Below are positions 35,358-43,025 of a DNA stretch of 52,256 nucleotides, piece after piece. The stretch lies in contig SYMW01000008.1 of NCBI GenBank assembly GCA_005805305.1, positions 1-52,256 of the forward strand, given 5' to 3'. The notes below the pieces were generated by a model. That model was not told the DNA's origin. It saw nothing but the letters and a program-made list of their open reading frames with translations, and did not search any database. Every line of letters starts with the position of its first letter. Position 1 is the first letter of the stretch. Made by a program: the position numbers and the translations under genes. Origin of the DNA: Verrucomicrobiales bacterium. GTDB taxonomy: Bacteria; Verrucomicrobiota; Verrucomicrobiia; Limisphaerales; F1-80-MAGS106.

Positions 35358-37140
35358 ACCCATGTCAATACGAAGCGTTTGGAAAATAGGGGCTCTTCTC
35401 GGGGTTATACTCCTTGGGGGGGCGTTCCTGAAAACACGCACCAAGCCCGCCGATATCGGGAGCACTTTCGCCGCACGCCGCGGTCCGCTCGATATCACGG
35501 TGCTCGAAGGGGGAGGCATCGAATCGGAGGAAAAGGGCGAGATCAAATGCGAAGTCAAAGGAGGTCAAGGCATCAAAATCCTGAAGATCGTGGAGGAAGG
35601 ATATCAGGTCACCGAGCAGGATGTGAAAACCAACAAAGTCCTCGTCCTGCTCGATTCGGCGGATCTGCGCACCAAGATCTTGCAGCAGGAAATCGCTTTC
35701 GGTTCGACCGCGGCATCTCTCGTCGACGCGCAGCAGGCTTACGACATCCAATTGAACCAAAACCTCAGCGATGTGAAAGCCGCCGAGCAAAAATCGGCGT
35801 TCGCGCGGATGGACTTTGACAAATACCTCGGTGATCGAGCTTCGCAGGATATTCTCGAAGAGCTGGATCTCGAACCCAGCCTGGCCGTTCCAACACTCGG
35901 TCAGACCAACTCCGTTCTAAAGGTTGCCGCCGGATCGCCCGCCTCCGCCGACGCATCGGCGGTCAAAGCACCCGCGGCGCCAGGGGCCCGCTCATCGGGA
36001 AGCATCGACTTCTCGAAATACGCGGACATCAACCTGCTCGGCGACGGCGAGGCCAAGCAGAAACTGCGCGAGCTGCAAGACGCGGTTCAAATCGCCCAAA
36101 AAGAGCTGCAGCAAGCCCAGTCGAAACTCGACGGGACGAAGCGCCTTTTTGAGAAGGATTTTGTGACCAAGATCGAGCTGGAGGGAGACCAGTTGGCTTA
36201 CGAAAACTCGGTGTTGAAAGTCAAAAAGGCGGAGACCGCTCTCAACCTCTTCGCCAAGTACGAGTTCAAAAAGGCGGCCCAAGAGTTTCTTTCAAAATAC
36301 GCCGAATCTCTCAGAGAGCTTGATCGCACGCGGAAGGGCGCCGTATCAAAACTCGCCCAGGCCGATGCCAAGCTTAAGTCGGCCCAGGCGCGTTCGTCGG
36401 TGGAGGAAACGCAGCTTTCCGAACTGAAGGAGCAACTCGAGAAGTGCGTCATCAAGGCGCCGCGGCCGGGCCTCGTGGTTTATGGATCGGGCGGAGAAAC
36501 GCGGTATTGGCGCGATGAAGAGCAAATCCGCGAGGGCGCCAGCGTGCGCGAAGGGCAAACAGTGCTGACCATCCCGGACATGAGGAAGATGTGCATCAAG
36601 GTAAAGATCCACGAATCCTACATCAAAAAGATCCTGAAAGGGCAATCGGTGCGCATCACGCCCGACTCGTTCCCGGAGCGGAAACTGGAGGGCCTCGTCA
36701 GCCAGGTCGGCGTGCTTCCGGACTCCGAAAACTCCTGGCTGAATCCGGACATGAAAGTTTACCGATGCACTATTTCGATCGTCGGGCATCATGACTGGAT
36801 AAGGCCCGGCATGAGCACCAAAGTGCAAATCGTGGTCAACCAATTGAGCGATGTCGTGCATGTGCCGCTCCAAGCCGTAAGCCCGATGGACAACAGGCGA
36901 GTTTGTTACGTGGTGCGGGGAGATCAACTGGAGCGGCGCGAGGTCGAAGTGGGTGAATTCAATGATGAATTCATCGAGATCAAAAGCGGGCTCCAGGCAA
37001 CCGAACGAGTCGCCTTGCGCCCACCCGCCGGCAGTGAGGACAAGGACAGCGCCAAAGAGGGCAAGAAATCCTCCGAACCCGCGGAGACTCCCAAGCCTGG
37101 GGCGCCCGGCGTTTCCACGGCCCTCAAAGGGGGCAAATGA
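35335..37140 (+). CDS. HlyD/MacA-type periplasmic adaptor
   Basis: 601 residues from the ATG at 35335, at the head of a clear signal anchor (WKIGALLGVILLGGAF). The frame extends to 35170 only inside the TolC gene. A barrel-sandwich strand (RGPLDITVLEGGGIES) is followed by a very long helical hairpin (about residues 100-385; AQKELQQAQSKLDGTKRLFEKDF) with an internal Ala/Pro/Ser-rich linker near 200-220. Then come the lipoyl-like return half (CVIKAPRPGLVVYGSG), the beta-barrel (VKIHESYIKKILKGQSVRI) and a membrane-proximal domain (VHVPLQAV). Longer than ordinary MacA (about 370), mainly through the hairpin. It links the TolC-like protein with the permease 36 bp downstream. Confidence 0.87.
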   Translation: MAKANNPEPMSIRSVWKIGALLGVILLGGAFLKTRTKPADIGSTFAARRGPLDITVLEGGGIESEEKGEIKCEVKGGQGIKILKIVEEGYQVTEQDVKTNKVLVLLDSADLRTKILQQEIAFGSTAASLVDAQQAYDIQLNQNLSDVKAAEQKSAFARMDFDKYLGDRASQDILEELDLEPSLAVPTLGQTNSVLKVAAGSPASADASAVKAPAAPGARSSGSIDFSKYADINLLGDGEAKQKLRELQDAVQIAQKELQQAQSKLDGTKRLFEKDFVTKIELEGDQLAYENSVLKVKKAETALNLFAKYEFKKAAQEFLSKYAESLRELDRTRKGAVSKLAQADAKLKSAQARSSVEETQLSELKEQLEKCVIKAPRPGLVVYGSGGETRYWRDEEQIREGASVREGQTVLTIPDMRKMCIKVKIHESYIKKILKGQSVRITPDSFPERKLEGLVSQVGVLPDSENSWLNPDMKVYRCTISIVGHHDWIRPGMSTKVQIVVNQLSDVVHVPLQAVSPMDNRRVCYVVRGDQLERREVEVGEFNDEFIEIKSGLQATERVALRPPAGSEDKDSAKEGKKSSEPAETPKPGAPGVSTALKGGK

Positions 37141-37176
37141 CGCTCGGGAAACGGGCGCACTTCCGGGGCCGCATCC

Positions 37177-38538
37177 ATGGCTGACCTTTCCACCCCATCA
37201 GCCATCGAAGAAACGCGGGATGGGTCGAAGCCAGCCTTCGATCGCCGGGCTCTTTTTCTGGCCCGGTTGTGGCGGGTGATGCGACTCGGTCTTCGCAGTC
37301 TTTGGCTGCATCGGCTGCGCTCGTTGTTGACGGTCTTGGGCATCGTTTTCGGCGTCTGTTCGGTGATCGCGATGCTGGCCATCGGCGAGGGCGCCAGCTT
37401 CGCCGCCCAGGAGCAGATAAAAAGTCTTGGCAGTCAGAACATCATCCTGCGCAGCGTGAAACCACAGCAAGAGCAGAAAGTCACCCAACAGAGCGGCCAG
37501 TTCCTGCTAAACTACGGGCTGACCTACGACGATATTCGAGCGATCCAGGCGACGATCCCCGGCGTGGTGGTCGTGGTGCCGGGACGCATTCTTCAGGACT
37601 TCGTCTGGAACATCAGCCGCAGGGTCGACTCAGAAATCGTCGGCACCGTCCCGTGGTATCCGGAAATGAGAAACCATCCGGTGGCGCGAGGACGATTTTT
37701 TACCGATCTCGAGATGGAAGCGAAGGCCAAGGTCTGTGTGCTCAGCGCTGAAGCGGCCGAAAAGCTGTTTCCACTGGACCTGCCCCTGGGGCATTCGGTG
37801 CGAGTCGGCGCCCGATACTACCAGGTGATCGGCGTGATGGAGCGCGACGCGGGTCATACAGGTGACAACGAGATCAATCAAAACGGCGCGCCCGCGGTGG
37901 AAAGCCGCATTTATCTGCCCTTGGAAACGCTGAAGACACATTACGGCGATGTCATCTTCAAGCGGCGAGTCGGCAGCCGCGAGATGGAGAAGGTGGTGCT
38001 GCACGAAATCACCGTCAAAGTCGAGGACCGAGAGCAAGTGATCAATGTGTCACTGGCGATCCAGGATTTGTTGAAGAGGAAACACAAGAAAACCGACTAT
38101 CGAATGATCGTGCCGCTCGAATTGCTCAAACGAGCTGCTGAGACGAAGCGCATTTTCAGCATCGTCCTCGGCTCGATCGCGGCCATTTCCCTGCTGGTTG
38201 GCGGCATTGGCATCATGAACATCATGCTCGCCAGTGTGACGGAACGAACACGGGAGATCGGCATTCGCCGCGCCATGGGCGCCAAAAGGCGCGACGTGGT
38301 GCTGCAGTTCCTGGCGGAAACGGTAATCCTCTCGGGCGCGGGCGGCATCCTCGGCGTGGTTCTTGGCGTGGCCATCCCGAATCTCGTGACGCTATTCTCC
38401 GGCCTGCCAACGATAGTGACCTTGTGGGCTCCACCTCTGGCATTTTCGATTTCCGCCTTCGTGGGGGTCGTTTTCGGCATCTACCCCGCTCTCCGGGCCG
38501 CTCGGATGGACCCCGTGGAGGCGCTGCGCCATGGGTGA
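37177..38538 (+). CDS. MacB/FtsX-type ABC transporter permease
   Basis: 453 residues. The first membrane segment (SLLTVLGIVFGVCSVIAMLAIG) is followed by the periplasmic MacB_PCD domain (about 80-310) with LGSQNIILRSVKP. Three further segments make the FtsX unit (IAAISLLVGGIGIMNIMLASV, ILGVVLGVAIPN, SAFVGVVFGIYPALRAARMDPVEAL). The nucleotide-binding domain that MacB carries at its N-terminus is absent, and no separate ATPase gene lies between adaptor and permease or nearby. The unit therefore needs an ATPase from elsewhere. It may export antibiotics, peptides or lipids; the substrate is unknown. It converges on lpxD. Confidence 0.88.
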   Translation: MADLSTPSAIEETRDGSKPAFDRRALFLARLWRVMRLGLRSLWLHRLRSLLTVLGIVFGVCSVIAMLAIGEGASFAAQEQIKSLGSQNIILRSVKPQQEQKVTQQSGQFLLNYGLTYDDIRAIQATIPGVVVVVPGRILQDFVWNISRRVDSEIVGTVPWYPEMRNHPVARGRFFTDLEMEAKAKVCVLSAEAAEKLFPLDLPLGHSVRVGARYYQVIGVMERDAGHTGDNEINQNGAPAVESRIYLPLETLKTHYGDVIFKRRVGSREMEKVVLHEITVKVEDREQVINVSLAIQDLLKRKHKKTDYRMIVPLELLKRAAETKRIFSIVLGSIAAISLLVGGIGIMNIMLASVTERTREIGIRRAMGAKRRDVVLQFLAETVILSGAGGILGVVLGVAIPNLVTLFSGLPTIVTLWAPPLAFSISAFVGVVFGIYPALRAARMDPVEALRHG

Positions 38539-38621
38539 ATTCCAAGGCGCTGCGGCTCGTGCCGTTGGAAACCGCCGGTCATTTCTGGCACCAGCCGCGC
38601 GAGGTCGCGCTCGTCATCCTA

Positions 38622-39701
38622 TCAGGGCTGGCTTGGGGTGTTCTCCGATACCGAGCCCTGGTCACTGAACGCGGGCTGGGTGCCCTCGCTTTTCTTGCGT
38701 CCGAGCAATTCCTTCTCCAATTCCGCAACGCGCCGCAAGAGTTCAGGAAGTTGTTGAGCCGCGAGCATCTGCCGCTTCATTTGTCGGTCAGGCGCCGCCG
38801 GGGAGCCGAACCATTTCTCGCCATCCGGGACATGGCTCATCACGCCTGACTGAGCTGAGATGATGACCCGATTGCCAATCTTCAAGTGGCCCGCAATGCC
38901 TGCTTGCCCGGCAACCGTGACATAGCTGCCTAGTTTTGTGCTTCCTGCAACACCCACTTGGGACACCAAAATGCAATGATCCCCCGTGACCACGTTGTGC
39001 CCCAGCTGCACCAGGTTGTCGATCTTCGTGCCGCGCCCGATCACCGTAGGCCCCAAAGCTCCACGATCCACCGTCGTGTTGGCCCCGATTTCCACATCAT
39101 CGTGGACCAGGACGTGCCCCACCTGAGGGACCTTCCTGTGGGCTCCTCCATCCAGCACATACCCAAAACCGTCCGAGCCAAGGACGGCTCCAGCGTGGAT
39201 TCGGACCCGATTGCCCACCAGAGTTCCGGGGTAAAGGGTGACCCGGGGAAACAAGTGAGTGTGGGCGCCCAAGGAACAATGGTCTCCGACATAACAACCC
39301 GTCTCCACAATCGAGTTGGGACCGATCTTAACTTCCTCTCCGATCGTGCAGAATGGGCCGATGAAAGCGCTGGCGTCGATCGACGCGCTGGGGGCGACGA
39401 CCACCGTGGCGTGGATGCCCGGCTTGAATTCGGGCTCTGGAAAAAACAAGGGCAAGATCTTGGCGAACGCTATCCTTGAATTGGGGACGTGAATCAGGGT
39501 TTTGACGCCCCCGGAATACAGGGTATCCACGAGGATCGCCGACGCGGCGGTTTGCTCGGCCAGACGAAAGTAGGTCTCGTTTTCGGCGAACGTCAGATCC
39601 CCTTTCTTGGCGGCGTAGGCGGGTGAGAATCCCAGCAAATCAAGATTCGAATCGCCGACAACCCGGCCTCCGACTTGCCGTGCAATCTCGCAGACCTTCA
39701 T
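38622..39701 (-). CDS. lpxD: UDP-3-O-(3-hydroxyacyl)glucosamine N-acyltransferase
   Basis: 359 residues from the ATG at 39701; the frame goes on to 39791 but only across the panD gene. An N-terminal uridine-binding domain (about 1-100, with NLDLLGFSPAYAAKKGDLTF) precedes a left-handed beta-helix of hexapeptide repeats (IGPNSIVETGCYVGDHC, IGANTTVDRG). The catalytic His lies in LVQLGHNVVTGDHC, and the C-terminal helix is QLPELLRRVAELEKEL. It adds the N-linked acyl chain in lipid A synthesis at the inner membrane, which implies a lipid A-bearing outer membrane. Its start overlaps the panD stop (ATGA). Confidence 0.93.
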   Translation of the reverse strand: MKVCEIARQVGGRVVGDSNLDLLGFSPAYAAKKGDLTFAENETYFRLAEQTAASAILVDTLYSGGVKTLIHVPNSRIAFAKILPLFFPEPEFKPGIHATVVVAPSASIDASAFIGPFCTIGEEVKIGPNSIVETGCYVGDHCSLGAHTHLFPRVTLYPGTLVGNRVRIHAGAVLGSDGFGYVLDGGAHRKVPQVGHVLVHDDVEIGANTTVDRGALGPTVIGRGTKIDNLVQLGHNVVTGDHCILVSQVGVAGSTKLGSYVTVAGQAGIAGHLKIGNRVIISAQSGVMSHVPDGEKWFGSPAAPDRQMKRQMLAAQQLPELLRRVAELEKELLGRKKSEGTQPAFSDQGSVSENTPSQP

Positions 39702-40063
39702 TGTCCCTTTTGTTGGTTCACGATGCGGTTGTTTTCTCCCAAAACGATGACGCTCGGACTCCAGGAGGCGGCGGCCGTTGGATCGGCCCACGTGTAGCTC
39801 ATGATCGTCAGCCTGTCGCCCGCCTTTCCGAGATGCGCGACGGCGCCGTTCAAGATGACATCGCCAGAACCCCGGCGGCCCTTGATGGCGTAAGTTTCAA
39901 AGCGGTTGCCATTCGCCAAATTGCCACAAAGAATCCGCTCGTAGGGCAGCATTCCCACCGTCTCCATCAAGCTCTCGTCTATGGTCAAGCTACCCTCGTA
40001 ATCGAGGCAAGATTCGGTCACTTGCGCCCGATGAATTTTGGTTCGTAAAACCTGTATCTGCAT
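39698..40063 (-). CDS. panD: Aspartate 1-decarboxylase (pyruvoyl enzyme)
   Basis: 121 residues from the ATG at 40063, which puts the self-cleavage site Gly24-Ser25 (YEGSLTID) exactly where the E. coli enzyme has it. Lys9, His11, Arg54 and Tyr58 also align with the known active-site and core residues. Ser25 becomes the pyruvoyl group. The enzyme converts aspartate to beta-alanine for pantothenate and coenzyme A synthesis. The gene directly precedes lpxD with an ATGA overlap, linking coenzyme A supply and lipid A acylation in one transcript. A start seven codons earlier would spoil the alignment. Confidence 0.95.
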   Translation of the reverse strand: MQIQVLRTKIHRAQVTESCLDYEGSLTIDESLMETVGMLPYERILCGNLANGNRFETYAIKGRRGSGDVILNGAVAHLGKAGDRLTIMSYTWADPTAAASWSPSVIVLGENNRIVNQQKGQ

Positions 40064-40072
40064 AGCAATTCG

Positions 40073-40101
40073 TTGACTTGACAAATGGCGATCACTATAA
40101 A
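40073..40101 (+). promoter_or_regulatory. Sigma70-like promoter of the Gfo/Idh/MocA operon
   Basis: TTGACT at 40073-40078 and TATAAA at 40096-40101, separated by exactly 17 bases, upstream of the dehydrogenase ATG at 40136. This leaves a leader of about 28 bases. The -10 box lies inside the left arm of an inverted repeat (next entry). The only base departing from each consensus is the last of -35 and the fifth of -10. Confidence 0.65.
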
Positions 40102-40134
40102 GACCGGCCGGGCCAATTCAACATCTCTTTATAG
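40095..40134 (+). promoter_or_regulatory. 9-bp inverted repeat, putative operator
   Basis: CTATAAAGA (40095-40103) is the exact mirror of TCTTTATAG (40126-40134), with 22 bases between. The left arm contains the -10 hexamer and the right arm ends one base before the start codon. Because the left arm lies upstream of the expected transcription start, pairing in RNA is unlikely; a DNA-binding regulator fits better. Confidence 0.5.
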
Positions 40135-40135
40135 C

Positions 40136-41299
40136 ATGTCCAAGACACTGCGAGTCGGCATGATAGGTTATCGTTTCATGGGGAAAGCCCACTCAAACGC
40201 CTGGCGTCAAGCCCCCCATTTTTTTCCGCTCGCGGCGGGTGTCTCCATGCACACCATATGCGGGCGGGACGCCGGCGCCGTTGAAACAGCTCGAGCCCAA
40301 CTCGGATGGGAGAACGCCTCCACGGACTGGAAAGCGGTCGTCCGGTCGCCGGACATCGATATCGTGGACATCAACACGCCCAATGATTCCCACGCGGAAA
40401 TCGCGATCGAGGCCGCCAGGGCGGGCAAGCATGTGCTCTGCGAAAAGCCCCTCGGGATGAACGTCGCGCAGTGCCAGGAAATGGTGGATGCGGTGAAGAA
40501 GGCGAAAGTGGTCGCGATGGTTTGCCATAACTACCGGCGGATACCCGCCATCGCCCAAGCCAAAAAAATGATCGAGGAAGGGGCGATCGGGAACATCTTT
40601 CATTACCACGCGCGCTACGCCCAGGACTGGATCGTGGATCCCGAGTTTCCACTCGTGTGGCGATTGCAGAAAGGAGTCAGCGGAAGCGGCGCCCACGGCG
40701 ATATCAACGCGCACATCATCGATCTGGGACGGTATTTGGTGGGCGAGTTCAAGGAGGTCTGCGGGCTCATGAACACATTCATCAAAGAACGACCGCTGAT
40801 GGATCAGGGAGGAAAAGGCGATGGACTGGGCGCCAAGGCCACCAGGAAGATGGGCAAAGTCACCGTGGACGACGCCGCGCTGTTTATTGGGCGTTTCAAG
40901 AATGGCGCCTTGGCGAACCTCGAAGCCACGCGGTTCGCGCTGGGCAGAAAAAACCACATCGCGATCGAGATCAACGGCTCGAAAGGCTCGCTGCAGTTCG
41001 ACTTCGAAGATATGAACCGCTTGAAATTCTTCGACAATACCCAACCTCCGGATCGCCAGGGATTCAACGACATCTTGATCACGCAGCCAGGAGGCGTGCA
41101 CCCCCATGTCGGCCAGTGGTGGCCTCCAGGTCATATCATCGGCTACGAGCACACTTTCGTGCATACCATCGCCGACTTCGTGAACGCGGTGGTCAATGGA
41201 CAATCCGTTCAACCCACGTTTGAGGACGGCATGAGGAATCAGCGAGTGCTGGAAGCCGTCGAAGAATCCGCGAAAACCGGGCATTGGGTGAAAGTCTAA
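40136..41299 (+). CDS. Gfo/Idh/MocA family oxidoreductase
   Basis: 387 residues from the ATG at 40136, chosen because it begins MSKTLRVGMIGYRFMGKAHS with the Rossmann glycine motif at the usual place; an ATG at 40085 lies upstream of the proposed -10 box. The EKP motif (VLCEKPLGMN) near residue 105 holds the lysine that interacts with cofactor and substrate, and a GGD-like segment follows (GSGAHGDINAHIIDLGRYLVGE). NAD-dependent sugar, inositol or sugar-amine dehydrogenation is expected for the family. Its stop overlaps the start of the second dehydrogenase (TAATG), so both are made from one mRNA. Confidence 0.9.
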   Translation: MSKTLRVGMIGYRFMGKAHSNAWRQAPHFFPLAAGVSMHTICGRDAGAVETARAQLGWENASTDWKAVVRSPDIDIVDINTPNDSHAEIAIEAARAGKHVLCEKPLGMNVAQCQEMVDAVKKAKVVAMVCHNYRRIPAIAQAKKMIEEGAIGNIFHYHARYAQDWIVDPEFPLVWRLQKGVSGSGAHGDINAHIIDLGRYLVGEFKEVCGLMNTFIKERPLMDQGGKGDGLGAKATRKMGKVTVDDAALFIGRFKNGALANLEATRFALGRKNHIAIEINGSKGSLQFDFEDMNRLKFFDNTQPPDRQGFNDILITQPGGVHPHVGQWWPPGHIIGYEHTFVHTIADFVNAVVNGQSVQPTFEDGMRNQRVLEAVEESAKTGHWVKV

Positions 41300-42384
41300 T
41301 GAAAAGCAAGATTGGAATTGGCCTGATCGGCTGCGGCGGGATCGCCCTCGCGAATCATGTTCCGGGGATTGCTCTCAGCCCCGTGGCCAGAATTACCGCG
41401 CTTTGTGACGCCGACGGCGCCGTTCTAAATCGCGCGTCGGAACAAACCGGCGTAAGTTCCAAAACGAGCCGCTACGAGGAATTGCTGGCGATGGACAGCG
41501 TCGATGCGGTCATCATCGCGACGCCCAATTTGTTCCACGCCCCGATCGCATTAGCCGCCATCAAGGCTGGAAAACACGTTCTCTGCGAGAAACCGATCGC
41601 CATGAATGCGCCGGAAGCCGCGGCCATGTGCGACGAGGCGCGAAAGGCCGGGGTCCGCCACATGACGGCGTTCACCTACCGTTTCGTGCCCGCCATGCGC
41701 TATATGGCGCATCTTCTGTCCACGGGAGCGATCGGGGTCCCGTACCATTTCCGGGCCCAACGCTTTCAAGATTGGGGCATGCGCTCCATTGGGTGGCGTC
41801 AAGTCGCCCGCATGGCTGGAAGCGGGGAACTGGGGGACATGCTCTCCCATCGCATCGATTTCGCTCATCTTCTCTTTGGCGGCTTCACAGAAATCGTGGC
41901 GTCGCTGCGGAAGTACATCGATGTGCGAGAAGGCCAAGCTTCCGACCTCGACGATTGGGTCTCGATACTTGGCTCGTTCGAGAACGGCGCGACCGGTGTG
42001 CTCGAAAGTTCGAAGCTCGTCACGGGAGGCGGCGAAGGGGGGCGAAGCCGGGATCTCTGCGAGGTCAATGGGAGCGAAGGCAGCTTGGTTTACGAATTGG
42101 GAATGCCTTTCCATATCCGCGTCGGTAAAAAAGGCGGGTCCGGTTTCGAAACCGTTTCTCTTCCGAAAGAGTTTCTAACCCTCCCCGGCTCCAATCGGGA
42201 TCCCCATGCCACGGATCCGCTGGTCGGATTCCGTTACGATCAAGACGTGGAATTCATTCAGGCCATCCTTGAACAACGGGATTGCAGACCCTCTTTCGTC
42301 GACGGCCTCAGGGCCCAAATCGTCATGGACGCCGCGATGGAGTCTGATCGCACAAAACAATGGGTCAAGATTCGGCCTTGTTGA
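41299..42384 (+). CDS. Gfo/Idh/MocA family oxidoreductase (second)
   Basis: 361 residues from the ATG at 41299, which overlaps the preceding TAA (TAATG); a start at 41284 would reach five codons into that gene. The Rossmann motif is IGLIGCGGIALANH, the EKP motif is VLCEKPIAMN, and the SGELGDMLSHRIDFAHLLFG segment forms the substrate pocket. It is only moderately similar to its neighbour, so it is a distinct family branch rather than a recent duplicate. The pair probably acts on consecutive or alternative sugar substrates; which sugars is not visible. Confidence 0.9.
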   Translation: MKSKIGIGLIGCGGIALANHVPGIALSPVARITALCDADGAVLNRASEQTGVSSKTSRYEELLAMDSVDAVIIATPNLFHAPIALAAIKAGKHVLCEKPIAMNAPEAAAMCDEARKAGVRHMTAFTYRFVPAMRYMAHLLSTGAIGVPYHFRAQRFQDWGMRSIGWRQVARMAGSGELGDMLSHRIDFAHLLFGGFTEIVASLRKYIDVREGQASDLDDWVSILGSFENGATGVLESSKLVTGGGEGGRSRDLCEVNGSEGSLVYELGMPFHIRVGKKGGSGFETVSLPKEFLTLPGSNRDPHATDPLVGFRYDQDVEFIQAILEQRDCRPSFVDGLRAQIVMDAAMESDRTKQWVKIRPC

Positions 42385-42418
42385 GTGCCTGGTCTTTTAA
42401 TTAGTGAGTTCCTCTGAT

Positions 42419-42447
42419 TTGACAGCATCCTCGGGATAACTTATACC
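42419..42447 (+). promoter_or_regulatory. Sigma70-like promoter of the peroxiredoxin gene
   Basis: A perfect TTGACA at 42419-42424 is followed after exactly 17 bases by TATACC at 42442-42447; the gene starts at 42495. The -10 region lies in a near palindrome, GGGATAACTTATACCC (42433-42448), which could be an operator. Confidence 0.65.
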
Positions 42448-42494
42448 CGACCGTGGTTTCCGTGCAGCGCACAAAACGTTAAATTCTATCTATT

Positions 42495-42974
42495 ATGGCA
42501 ATATCTGTAGGCTCCAAAGCTCCTGATTTCAGTCTCAAATCGAAAACCGCGTCGGGGCTTTCCGACGTGACCCTGAGCAAGAACGCGGGTGTCAAGAACA
42601 CGGTCATTCTCTTTTTCCCGCTGGCGTTCACCGGAGTTTGCACCACGGAGATGTGCGACATCAGCGGGGGCATTCAAGCGTATTCAGACCTGAACGCTGA
42701 AGTTATCGGGATCAGCGTCGACAGCCCTTTCGCTCAAGAAGCGTGGGCGCAGAAAGAAAAGATTTCCATCACCCTCGCCAGCGACCTCAACAAAAAGACC
42801 GCAGAAGCCTATGGCGTGCTGCTCCCCGACCTTGTCGGCCTGGGATCAGTCAGCGCCCGAGCCGCGTTCGTGGTCGATAAAGGCGGCGTTGTGCGTTACG
42901 CCGAGGTCACCCCCACTGTTAAAGACTTGCCGAACTTCAGTGCGGTGAAGCAAGCCTTGGCCAGTTTGACCTGA
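42495..42974 (+). CDS. Peroxiredoxin (AhpC/TSA family, AhpE/BCP-like)
   Basis: 159 residues, typical of the short atypical peroxiredoxins. The peroxidatic motif P-x3-T-x2-C is PLAFTGVC, with Cys49; a second Cys54 (TEMC) lies five residues on and could be the resolving cysteine, as in BCP-type enzymes. Conserved PDFSLKSKTASGLSDVTLS and FVVDKGGVVRYAEV strands frame the thioredoxin fold. It reduces hydrogen peroxide and organic peroxides in the cytoplasm, using thioredoxin or a similar donor. It stands alone behind a strong-looking promoter and converges on glcF. Confidence 0.93.
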   Translation: MAISVGSKAPDFSLKSKTASGLSDVTLSKNAGVKNTVILFFPLAFTGVCTTEMCDISGGIQAYSDLNAEVIGISVDSPFAQEAWAQKEKISITLASDLNKKTAEAYGVLLPDLVGLGSVSARAAFVVDKGGVVRYAEVTPTVKDLPNFSAVKQALASLT

Positions 42975-43025
42975 GTTTCAGATCTCTTGTTCGGCCACCG
43001 GCCGGCGCCTGAATTCTAAAAGGAT

